Below, piece by piece: positions 6,880 through 14,652 of a DNA stretch of 64,000 bases. This DNA is from Streptomyces sp. NBC_01591 (lineage in GTDB: Bacteria; Actinomycetota; Actinomycetes; Streptomycetales; Streptomycetaceae). Location of the stretch: contig NZ_CP109327.1 of NCBI RefSeq assembly GCF_035918155.1, positions 4,712,001-4,776,000 on the forward strand, read 5' to 3'. Within the stretch, counting starts at the first letter, position 1. Each line of letters opens with the position of its first letter. The notes beneath the pieces are model-generated. The model was given only the letters and a program-made list of their open reading frames with translations. It had not been told where the DNA came from and ran no database searches. Made by a program: the position numbers and the translations under genes.

Positions 6880-8672
6880 CCCTGACCTGGGCGCAGTTGC
6901 GGGACCTGAAGTGCGGCGAACTGGAGGGCGCGGCCGACGGGTGGGGCAAGGCGAGCAACCGCGCCGACGCGGGCCGGGACCGGATCGAGACGCAGCTGCT
7001 GAACGGGTTGCGCGATACGCAGCACGGCGAGGCGGCGAAGGCGGCGGTCGGACGGCTGCGGCAGATGAGCCGGAACCTGAGTTACGTCTACACGGAGTGC
7101 GGCCTGCTCCGTACGACGCTGAACAGCCTGGCCCATGAACTGCGGGCCCAGCAACGGGCGTTGCGGGAAGCGCTGGACGACGCGGAGGCCCTGAAGTTCA
7201 CCGTGCACGCGGACGGTTCGGTGACGTATCCGGCGGCGGGCGAGGGCCTGATCGACGGCAAACCACTGCCGGGCGGCACGGCGACGGTGGGGGCCCAGGC
7301 GCCCGGCCTGCATCCTCCTCCGGGCATGGTCGCCCCCAACCCGAACGTGGCGAAGGCGCAGGACATCGCGGACCGGGTGGCGAAGGCGGTGCGGACGGCT
7401 GCCGAGATCGACTGGCGGTACGCCCGGATCCTGCGGAAGCTGAAGGCCGAGGAGGGCCTGAAGGTCCCGAACTCGACGTGGAAGGACGCGGCGGGGGACG
7501 CGGCAGCGGTACGGGAGGCGGCACGCGGCTACCTGAAAGCCGCGATCCCGTACGACGCGTCACCGGCCGAGCGGAAGGCCTGGTGGGCCGCCCTGACGGA
7601 CGAACAGCGCGAGGAGTACCTCGCGGTGTACCCGGACCGGATCGGCAACTTGGACGGCATTCCGGCCTTGGTGCGGGATGCGGCGAACCGGGACAACATC
7701 CAGCTGTTGATGGGCAAGTTGGAGGGGCGGGACGACACGAAGTCGGAGACGCAGTTGGCGGCGCTGCGGGAGATCGACCGGCAGTTGCGGGTCGGCAGTA
7801 AACCTGGTGAGCCGCCAATGTATCTGTTGGGTATTAACGACGAGGGAAATGGGCGCGCGATCGTTTCCTTCGGGAATCCCGATACCTCGAAGAATGTATC
7901 GGCCTATGTGCCGGGGTTGAATACGTCCCTTGACGAGGACTTCGCGAAGAACGACCTCAAGCGTGCCCGTGACACCGCCATCGGTACTCGCATCCATGAT
8001 GCCTCGAGTGCGTCGATTGTATGGCTTGGTTACGACGCACCACAGTCCCCGGACGGGTTGGACAGCTTGGCAGTCATGGGTGATGAGCGGGCTGAAAAGG
8101 GTGGACGTGCCTTCAACGGGTTTATGGACGGCCTGTCAGCTACGAATCATGACGGCGATCCTCACTTCACAGCCATCGGTCACTCTTATGGATCGCGCAC
8201 GGTGGGTGCGGCAACACAGCAGGGTGGCGGGATTCCGGGAGTCGACGACATCGTTCTCGTGGGGAGCCCCGGAGTAGGAGTCGGTCGCGCGGAAGACCTC
8301 GGAGTTGGAAGTGACCACGTTTTTGTTGGTGCAGCAGAGCACGATGTGGTGACCAAGCTTCCATCTAGGCAAGAGAGCACCGTGGGCATTGTGGGGACGA
8401 TCGCCGCTGGTCCAGTGGTCGGATATGTGGCGGGAGACCTCGCGGATCAGGGTGACGACGATCTGTGGTTCGGCAAGGACCCGGCGAGCGAGGGATTCGG
8501 CGCGAGGCGTTTCCCTGTTGACGAAGGACCGAGTCTGCTCAGTGGCGGGCGAATCACATTCGATGCACATCGCCAATACTTCGACCCAGAAAGGGATGCT
8601 TCATCTGCCAACAGCATCGCCCTGATTGCTGCAGGAAAGCCTGAGAGGGTCAAGGTTGAGGAGCATCGATGA
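6876..8672 (+). CDS. WXG-like/DUF1023 alpha/beta-hydrolase, putative secreted effector 1
   Basis: 598 aa. Residues 1-110 are a helical WXG100/ESX-like region (MTLTWAQLRDLK, ADGWGKASNRAD, ending with ALREALDDAEALKF). A linker follows, then AERKAWWAALTDEQREEYL, and from about residue 320 a DUF1023 hydrolase domain with the nucleophile elbow AIGHSYGSRT, VLVGSPGVGV before the Asp/His region, and LWFGKDPAS. The family is thought to be esterase/lipase-like; no substrate is known. It overlaps its neighbours on both sides by ATGA. From about base 7797 the DNA is markedly less GC-rich, with many A/T-ending codons, so the C-terminal half looks recombined. Effector role inferred. Confidence 0.8.
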   Translation: MTLTWAQLRDLKCGELEGAADGWGKASNRADAGRDRIETQLLNGLRDTQHGEAAKAAVGRLRQMSRNLSYVYTECGLLRTTLNSLAHELRAQQRALREALDDAEALKFTVHADGSVTYPAAGEGLIDGKPLPGGTATVGAQAPGLHPPPGMVAPNPNVAKAQDIADRVAKAVRTAAEIDWRYARILRKLKAEEGLKVPNSTWKDAAGDAAAVREAARGYLKAAIPYDASPAERKAWWAALTDEQREEYLAVYPDRIGNLDGIPALVRDAANRDNIQLLMGKLEGRDDTKSETQLAALREIDRQLRVGSKPGEPPMYLLGINDEGNGRAIVSFGNPDTSKNVSAYVPGLNTSLDEDFAKNDLKRARDTAIGTRIHDASSASIVWLGYDAPQSPDGLDSLAVMGDERAEKGGRAFNGFMDGLSATNHDGDPHFTAIGHSYGSRTVGAATQQGGGIPGVDDIVLVGSPGVGVGRAEDLGVGSDHVFVGAAEHDVVTKLPSRQESTVGIVGTIAAGPVVGYVAGDLADQGDDDLWFGKDPASEGFGARRFPVDEGPSLLSGGRITFDAHRQYFDPERDASSANSIALIAAGKPERVKVEEHR

Positions 8673-9211
8673 GGATCAAGTTTCGAACGATGATTGTGGC
8701 GCTCATTTTCTGTGTGCCACTCGCTGGATGTGTGAGTGACGGAAAGGAGGCTGACATGGATATGCAGGGGGCTGCGGACTATGCGGATGAAATCATGGAC
8801 GCGACAGTAAATGGTATTGAGCCGGAGGTGGAATGGGTTCATGGGCCAACAACCACGGGGGGCTGCGCGGTGACGCGTAGGCGTGTGGTGATGACTGTTG
8901 TGTCCGCAGCGCGCCGAGGGAACTTTCTGGGCTTGGTGGAGCGCATGTGGCGGAGTCGTGAATACAGGATCAAGAGTGTCAATCGCGACATGGACTCCCC
9001 GGCCATCTATGCCCAGACGCGAGATGGTTTCGGTGTCACTCTGATCGTTGGGGGCGAAGGGCAAGTGTTCTTCGAGGTCGACAGCCCATGCGTGAAGGAG
9101 TCTGAAGTCGCGGATCCCGTCACTGAGCCCAATGGGCCGACCTATGCGGACGCCGAGATCATTCCCCGCCCCCACGTCCACTCCGACTTCTGGTCCGCCG
9201 GAGCGTCCTGA
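8669..9211 (+). CDS. Lipoprotein paired with effector 1, putative immunity protein
   Basis: 180 aa. Lipoprotein signal (TMIVALIFCVPLAGC, lipobox LAGC) and a compact domain with CAVTRRRVVMTVVSA, DGFGVTLIV, VFFEVDSPCVK and the C-terminal SDFWSAGAS. Start overlaps the hydrolase stop (ATGA). It is a paralogue of the lipoprotein at 11774-12388, which follows the second hydrolase in the same way. Its codons are unusually A/T-ending compared with the window. Anchored outside the membrane, it could shield the cell from its own hydrolase (inference, by analogy with lipoprotein immunity proteins of type VII lipases). It could instead be an anchor or activator. Confidence 0.75.
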   Translation: MRIKFRTMIVALIFCVPLAGCVSDGKEADMDMQGAADYADEIMDATVNGIEPEVEWVHGPTTTGGCAVTRRRVVMTVVSAARRGNFLGLVERMWRSREYRIKSVNRDMDSPAIYAQTRDGFGVTLIVGGEGQVFFEVDSPCVKESEVADPVTEPNGPTYADAEIIPRPHVHSDFWSAGAS

Positions 9212-9401
9212 CGCCCCGTTGCTGTCCCCAATGACCCGTAACGGGGCGGTCGGTGGGGAAACGGAAGGGTGGGGCGGGAGCACGGACATTGAGTCCGGCA
9301 TTGGGCCCTGGGGCCCATGCCGGGCCCCGCGTTGTTGTGGTCGCATACGGATACCGGGGGAACTGTCGCTGCGCCCACTCACAAAGCTGGGGAGACTCGC
9401 C

Positions 9402-11777
9402 GTGTCTGGCATACGAGAACTAGCGGTACCGGGTGGTGCCGCCTTGAGCACCGCCGAGGTCCCTCCGGGCAGACAGCCACTGTCGCGCCCCTTGCAGGCG
9501 GTACTGATTCTCGTCCGATTGCTCTTCGTCCTCACGGTCGTAGGCGCGTTCGACGCGCTGGTCGTGGCCTCGTCCGTCGACGCGGTGGACGGCCGGCTGC
9601 TGGGCATGGTGCTGTACGCGTCGCTTCCCGGCATCGCCGGGTTCGTGTTGTCGCTGTACCTGCGGACCGGTGGCGTCTGGGTCTGGCGCGGGCTCCTGGC
9701 CGTGCACGCCTGGCTCCTGCTCGGTGCGCTGGCGACGCTGAACGACGCCGAGAACGGCCGAGGCGTGACGCAACTGGTGCTGCCTGTCGTCCTCCTCGTC
9801 CTGCTGACCCGGTCCAGCTCCCGCGCATGGTTCAGGCTCACGCCCGAACAGCGCGTCGAGCACCGGTCGTTCAGCACCGTACGGCGGCTGATCAAGGCGC
9901 GTCGGGACAACGGGCAGACCGCGATGGAGTACCTGGGCATGATCCTCGTGGTCGTGGCCCTCATCGGCGGGCTGGTGGCCACGGGGATCGGCGGGCAGGT
10001 GTCCGGCCAACTCCGGAACGCCATCTGCCAGTTGACCGGAAGCGCCTGCCCGCCGCCTGGTGCCGTCGCCGGTGGCGGCGGCAACGGGAACGGCAGCGGG
10101 AACGGCAGCGGGGGCGGGAACGGCAGCGGCGGCAGCGGTGCCGGGTCCGAAGGTGCGACCGTGACCGGTGGAACGGGCTCCGGCGGGTCGGACTCGACCG
10201 GGGGCAGCGGTGCTTCCGGGGGCAGCGGGTCCGGCGGTAGTGGCTCCGGTGGCAGCGGGGCCGGTGGGTCCGGGGGCTCGGGCGGTGCCAGCGGTGCTGG
10301 TGGTTCAGAGGGAACCGGCGGTTCTTCTACAGAGGTCAACGCGGGTAGACAAACCCCGGTCCCCGGTTCCACCGACAAGTCGAAGGGCGGCTTCCTCGAC
10401 GGCGTCGTGGGCGACGACGGTCTGCTGGGCGACGTCACCGGGGCCATCGACACGATCGCGCACCCCGTCGACACCGCCAAGGGCGTCGCCGACCAGTACG
10501 CACAGGCCGCGAAAAAGGCGAGCGGCAAGTGGGACAAGGGCAAGTACGTGGCCGGCGCCTTGGACGTGGCCAAGGGTTCCGGCGGAGGCGGCAGCGCGCT
10601 CACCGGGCTGCCCGGGTCCGGTACGCGCGTCGAGTCCGCGGTACGGGACGGGGAGCGGCAGTACCTCAACGACCGCATCCCGCGCGGCTCCAGCCCGGCC
10701 GGCCGCAGGGCGTGGTGGCACGGGCTGACGCAGGCGCAGCGTGACCGGTACCTGGAGCTCTCCCCGGACCAGATCGGCGGTCTGGACGGGATTCCGGTGG
10801 CGGACCGGGACACGGCCAACCGCCGTAACCTGCCCGGTCTGATCTCGAAGCTGGAGGGCCGGAGCGACAAGGCGTCGCAGGAAAAGCTGGCCGGGCTGCG
10901 GGAGATCGACCGGCAGCTGAAGGAGGGCAGCCAGCCCCCGATGTACCTCATCGGCATCAGCGACGAGGGCAACGGGCGGGCGATCGTCTCCTACGGGAAC
11001 CCCGACCGCTCGAAGAACGTGTCGGCCTACGTGCCGGGTCTGAACACCTCCCTCGACGAGGAATTCGCGAAGAACGACCTCAAGCGCGCCCGTGACACCG
11101 CGATCGGCGCCCAGGGCTACAACCCGTCCAGCGCGTCGATCGTCTGGCTCGGGTATGACGCACCGCAGACGCCGGACGGGCTGTCGAGCCTGGCGGTCGC
11201 GGGCACCGGCCGGGCGGAGAAGGGCGGCGCGGCCTACTACGACTTCATGGGCGGCATCGCGGCCACCAACCATTACAGGGACCCGCACATCACGGCCATC
11301 GGGCACTCCTACGGTTCGCGCACCCTCGGCGCCGCGACCCAGAAGCTCGGGGGGATCCCGGGGGTGGACGACATCGTCCTGGTCGGCAGCCCCGGGGTGG
11401 GCGTGGACCGTGCCGTGGACCTCGGCGTCGGTGCCGGGCACGTCTTCGTCGGCGCCGCGGCCAACGACCCGGTGACCAAGCTCCCGTCCAAGACGCAGGT
11501 CGTCGTGGGTGGGATCGGGATGCTCCTGGGCGGTCCGGCCGGCGCGTACGCCGCAGGGGACCTGGCCGACCCGGGCGACGACGACCTCTGGTTCGGCAAG
11601 GACCCGGCGAGCAAGGCGTTCGGGGCCACGCGGTTCCCGGTGGACCCGGGCAAGCCCATGAGCTTCGACTCGCACTCCAACTACTTCAACCCGGTACGGG
11701 ACGCCATGTCCGCCGACAGCATCGCCCTTATCGTGTCGGGACACTCCGACCGGCTCAAGATGGAGGAACAGCGATGA
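9402..11777 (+). CDS. Membrane/pilin-like/DUF1023 alpha/beta-hydrolase fusion, putative effector 2
   Basis: About 791 aa from GTG 9402 (GGGGAG eight bases upstream). Parts: residues 20-145, three or four membrane helices; 165-205, a TadE/Flp-pilin-like segment (RRDNGQTAMEYLGMILVVVA); 215-320, a Gly/Ser-rich linker from imperfect GGC/AGC repeats; 330-470, a region with HPVDTAKGVADQYAQ; and from about 500 a DUF1023 hydrolase domain nearly identical in motif order to effector 1 (WWHGLTQAQRDRYLEL, AIGHSYGSRT, LWFGKDPAS). GC content is normal for the genome. The membrane part suggests anchoring or pilin-type handling instead of WXG export. Start overlaps nothing, stop overlaps the next lipoprotein. 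Confidence 0.8.
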   Translation: MSGIRELAVPGGAALSTAEVPPGRQPLSRPLQAVLILVRLLFVLTVVGAFDALVVASSVDAVDGRLLGMVLYASLPGIAGFVLSLYLRTGGVWVWRGLLAVHAWLLLGALATLNDAENGRGVTQLVLPVVLLVLLTRSSSRAWFRLTPEQRVEHRSFSTVRRLIKARRDNGQTAMEYLGMILVVVALIGGLVATGIGGQVSGQLRNAICQLTGSACPPPGAVAGGGGNGNGSGNGSGGGNGSGGSGAGSEGATVTGGTGSGGSDSTGGSGASGGSGSGGSGSGGSGAGGSGGSGGASGAGGSEGTGGSSTEVNAGRQTPVPGSTDKSKGGFLDGVVGDDGLLGDVTGAIDTIAHPVDTAKGVADQYAQAAKKASGKWDKGKYVAGALDVAKGSGGGGSALTGLPGSGTRVESAVRDGERQYLNDRIPRGSSPAGRRAWWHGLTQAQRDRYLELSPDQIGGLDGIPVADRDTANRRNLPGLISKLEGRSDKASQEKLAGLREIDRQLKEGSQPPMYLIGISDEGNGRAIVSYGNPDRSKNVSAYVPGLNTSLDEEFAKNDLKRARDTAIGAQGYNPSSASIVWLGYDAPQTPDGLSSLAVAGTGRAEKGGAAYYDFMGGIAATNHYRDPHITAIGHSYGSRTLGAATQKLGGIPGVDDIVLVGSPGVGVDRAVDLGVGAGHVFVGAAANDPVTKLPSKTQVVVGGIGMLLGGPAGAYAAGDLADPGDDDLWFGKDPASKAFGATRFPVDPGKPMSFDSHSNYFNPVRDAMSADSIALIVSGHSDRLKMEEQR

Positions 11778-12388
11778 GGCGCAGGTTCCAGATCGTCGCG
11801 GTGGCTCTGGCTGTCGGCTTCACGCTGTCCGCCTGTGGCAGCGAGAATGCGCAGTCGGGTGCGCGCACGAGCACCACGGCCACCAAGAGCGACAAGAGCG
11901 ACAAGAGCACCGAGGGCACCAAGGGGAACGGCATGAACATGCAGGAGGCCGCCGATCGGGCCGACGGCATGCTCGACGCCGTACTGAAGAAGATCGACCC
12001 CGAGGTGCAGTGGGCCCACGGCCAGACGACCAAGGGCAGTTGCGATGTGACGCGCAGGCGCACCGTCATGACCATCGTGTCCGCGGACCGCCGGCAGAGC
12101 TTCCTGGACCAGGTCGAGAAGTTCTGGCGCGCCGGTGACTACCGCATCAAGGCGAAGAACACCGACGAGCAGTTCCCGGCGGTCTACGCGGTGACGAAGG
12201 ACGGCTTCGGCATCAGCGTGAGCATCCGCGCCAAGGGGCAGGCCTTCTTCGAGGCGGACAGCCCCTGTGTGAAGGCGTCGGAGGTCGCCGACTCCGCGTC
12301 CCAGCCGAACGGGCCGGCCTACAAGGGCGTCTACCCGCTCCCGAGCCCCAATGTGCGCTCCGACTACTGGTCCGCCGGGGCATCCTGA
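11774..12388 (+). CDS. Lipoprotein paired with effector 2, putative immunity protein
   Basis: 204 aa. Lipoprotein signal (VALAVGFTLSACGS), a charged linker with a KSDKSDKS repeat, then the same domain as the lipoprotein at 8669: CDVTRRRTVMTIVSAD, DGFGISVSI, AFFEADSPCVK and SDYWSAGAS at the end. ATGA overlap with the hydrolase shows translational coupling. It carries about 25 more linker residues than its paralogue. Immunity role is inferred from pairing; no characterised homologue is recognised. Confidence 0.75.
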   Translation: MRRRFQIVAVALAVGFTLSACGSENAQSGARTSTTATKSDKSDKSTEGTKGNGMNMQEAADRADGMLDAVLKKIDPEVQWAHGQTTKGSCDVTRRRTVMTIVSADRRQSFLDQVEKFWRAGDYRIKAKNTDEQFPAVYAVTKDGFGISVSIRAKGQAFFEADSPCVKASEVADSASQPNGPAYKGVYPLPSPNVRSDYWSAGAS

Positions 12389-12408
12389 CGGCCACTCGGT
12401 CACACGAC

Positions 12409-12447
12409 CATTCGGTGCGCCGGTCGATCCGGCCGGTGCACCGAATG
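12409..12447 (+). terminator. Likely terminator of the effector/lipoprotein locus
   Basis: Inverted repeat CATTCGGTGC (12409-12418) and GCACCGAATG (12438-12447), extended inside by imperfect GCCGG/CCGGC pairing. It begins 21 bp after the last stop. Confidence 0.6.
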
Positions 12448-12567
12448 CGCCGTGTCGGTGGCTCCGTGCGCCGGTACGGCCGGTCGGTGAGCCCCGGTGA
12501 TTCGGAAGACTCGCACACACCCTCGAAAACGCCCATGAACGGGGCCCCGATGGGGGATGGTTGAGGG

Positions 12568-13578
12568 GTGCGGAAATTCTGGGTGGTCGGTGGCATCGGT
12601 GTCGGCATGGCCATGTGCTTCGTGGCGCTGCTCGTCGTCGGTACGTACTCCGCCGCCGCCGGACTTGCAGGTTCCGGTGGCGGCGGAGCCGTTGCGCTGG
12701 CCAAGGGGGCCGTGCCCGCTAAGTACCAGCCGCTGGTGGAGAAGTGGGGCAACCTCTGTCCCGCCATCAATCCGGCCCTGCTGGCCGCCCAGCTGTATCA
12801 GGAGAGCGGGTGGAACCCCCGGGCCGAGAGCCCCGCCGCTGCGCAGGGCATCGCCCAGTTCATCCCGGGCACCTGGGCCGGACACGGGATCGACGGGGAC
12901 AAGGACGGCGACCGGGACGTATGGGATCCGGCTGACGCGATCCCGTCCGCCGCCTCGTACGACTGCGAACTGGCCGGCTACGTGAAGAAGGTGCCGGGGG
13001 ATCAGACGGACAACATGCTCGCCGCGTACAACGCCGGCGCGTACCGGGTGATCCGGGCCGGTGGAGTTCCGGACATTTCAGAGACGCAGAACTACGTCAC
13101 CATCATCCGTTCCCTGGAGAAGAGCTTCGCCAGGCCCGTCGGGCGTGTGCAGCCCTCGCAGCAGGCGGCCGGGGCGATCTACTTCGCGCAGAAGAAGCTC
13201 GGTACGCCGTACCTCTGGGGCGGGAACGGCACGCCGGAGCAGAACGGGCGGTTCGACTGCTCGGGGCTGACCCAGGCCGCGTACCGGACCGTGGACATCG
13301 AGCTGCCCCGGGTGGCGAACGATCAGTACAACGCCGGGCCGCACCCCTCCCGGGACGAGCTGCTCCCGGGCGACCTCGTGTTCTTCTCCGACGACCTGAC
13401 CAACTCGCGGGCCATCCATCACGTGGGGCTCTATGTCGGAGGCGGGTACATGATCAACGCTCCGTACACAGGGGCCGTGATCCGGTTCGACAAGATCGAC
13501 ACGCCCGACTACTTCGGCGCGACGCGCGTGACCAAGGACGGGGCCGCGGCCCTTCCGACGACCCGGCCGGCGCCATGA
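12568..13578 (+). CDS. Secreted SLT-type transglycosylase / NlpC-P60 endopeptidase
   Basis: 336 aa, GTG start at 12568 with a GGGGGA run upstream. N-terminal membrane segment (GGIGVGMAMCFVALLVVG). Residues 55-165: lysozyme-like SLT domain (LLAAQLYQESGWNP with catalytic Glu, AQGIAQFIPGTW, MLAAYNAG). Residues 195-310: NlpC/P60 domain with Cys in RFDCSGLTQAAY and His in IHHVGLYVGGG. Such two-domain enzymes cut both glycan strands and stem peptides during growth, sporulation or conjugation. Standalone gene; no conjugation genes nearby. Confidence 0.9.
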   Translation: MRKFWVVGGIGVGMAMCFVALLVVGTYSAAAGLAGSGGGGAVALAKGAVPAKYQPLVEKWGNLCPAINPALLAAQLYQESGWNPRAESPAAAQGIAQFIPGTWAGHGIDGDKDGDRDVWDPADAIPSAASYDCELAGYVKKVPGDQTDNMLAAYNAGAYRVIRAGGVPDISETQNYVTIIRSLEKSFARPVGRVQPSQQAAGAIYFAQKKLGTPYLWGGNGTPEQNGRFDCSGLTQAAYRTVDIELPRVANDQYNAGPHPSRDELLPGDLVFFSDDLTNSRAIHHVGLYVGGGYMINAPYTGAVIRFDKIDTPDYFGATRVTKDGAAALPTTRPAP

Positions 13579-13868
13579 CGCAGCGACGGCGGTGGCCGGA
13601 ACTCTCTGTGAAGCCTGGGCCCTGAGCTGCGACGATGAGTCACTCTTCGATAACGTCATGGTGATCATTCGGTGGAGAGTGGAACGCACGCACAGCGGAC
13701 GTCGTTCCCTGGGTGGACCGGGGTGACGGCGCATCGAGACCGACCATGCGGCGCGGCACCGATTTACGCAGTAGTGATCCACGCAGTGATCGAACCGACA
13801 CGGGGGTTCGTCAAAGCGGTGCACACGGGTGTGCCCGCGGCAGCAGACAAGGCAAGGGGCCGCAGCAG

Positions 13869-14600
13869 ATGGCTGGACTCGCACTGGATGGGTCGAACCC
13901 CGACGTCAGCCTGCTCTACGACATCAACGGACTCGCGAAGTCCGCTCCCACCTGGTTCGACCGGGTCATGGAGTTCGTCGGTGAGTACGGAATCATGCTC
14001 GGCATGGTCCTCGTGGTCCTGTGGTGCTGGTGGAGCGTGCGCCGGCGCGGCACGGCCGACGACTCGGTGACGGCGGTCTCCGGGATCGTCTGGGCGCCGC
14101 TCGCCGCCGGGATCGCGCTCCTGATCAACATCCCGATCCGCGGATTCGTGCACCGGCCCCGCCCGTTCAAGGACCACCAGGGGCTGGACGTCCTGGTGGC
14201 GGGGAAGAACGACTTCTCCTTCGTGAGCGACCACGCCACGATGGCGATGGCGCTGGCCGTCGGGATCTTCGTGGCCAACCGGAAGTTCGGTATCGCCGCG
14301 ATCGCGCTCGCCCTCGTGGAGGGCTTCTGCCGGGTCTACATGGGCGTCCACTACCCGACCGACGTCATCGGCGGATTCGCGCTCGGCACGGCGGTCGCTC
14401 TGCTGCTCGCCCCGCTGGCGATGATGCTGCTGACCCCGTTGACGGCGGCAGTCTCGCGTTCGGACCGGTTCGGATGGCTCGTACGGTCGCGCCGACCGGT
14501 GCCGTTGACGGCGGCCGGGAGCCGGACCGGGGCGTTCGGAATCCCCGAGCCCCGGCCGGGCACGGGCGGCGGGGACGGCGAGAAGGACCTGGCCGCGTAG
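13869..14600 (+). CDS. PAP2-family membrane phosphatase
   Basis: 243 aa from ATG 13869 (AAGGGG upstream); frame extends back to 13713 without signal. Several membrane helices and the three phosphatase motifs: RGFVHRPRPFK, SDHATMAMA (Ser-Asp-His) and CRVYMGVHYPTDVIGG. Family members remove phosphate from lipid substrates such as undecaprenyl pyrophosphate or phosphatidic acid on the outer face of the membrane. The 290 bp upstream contain no gene that I can support. Confidence 0.9.
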   Translation: MAGLALDGSNPDVSLLYDINGLAKSAPTWFDRVMEFVGEYGIMLGMVLVVLWCWWSVRRRGTADDSVTAVSGIVWAPLAAGIALLINIPIRGFVHRPRPFKDHQGLDVLVAGKNDFSFVSDHATMAMALAVGIFVANRKFGIAAIALALVEGFCRVYMGVHYPTDVIGGFALGTAVALLLAPLAMMLLTPLTAAVSRSDRFGWLVRSRRPVPLTAAGSRTGAFGIPEPRPGTGGGDGEKDLAA

Positions 14601-14652
14601 GACGGCGTCCTCCTGCCGCGCGTCCCAGCACCACGCGCCCCGCGAGCGCCTG

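Noticed and set aside
4955..6958. Lipoprotein frame extending far upstream of 5713
   Set aside because: The ATG at 5713 has a good ribosome site and a signal peptide; the upstream part is Arg/Pro-rich and opposite other coding sequence.
10066..10330. GGC/AGC-rich repeat tract
   Set aside because: Not a separate repeat element: it encodes the Gly/Ser linker of the hydrolase fusion.
8447..10972. Very long antisense open frame (841 codons, minus strand)
   Set aside because: It is opposite two convincing genes with motifs and lipoboxes; long antisense frames are expected in DNA with this GC content, and its sequence is Pro/Ser-rich without motifs.
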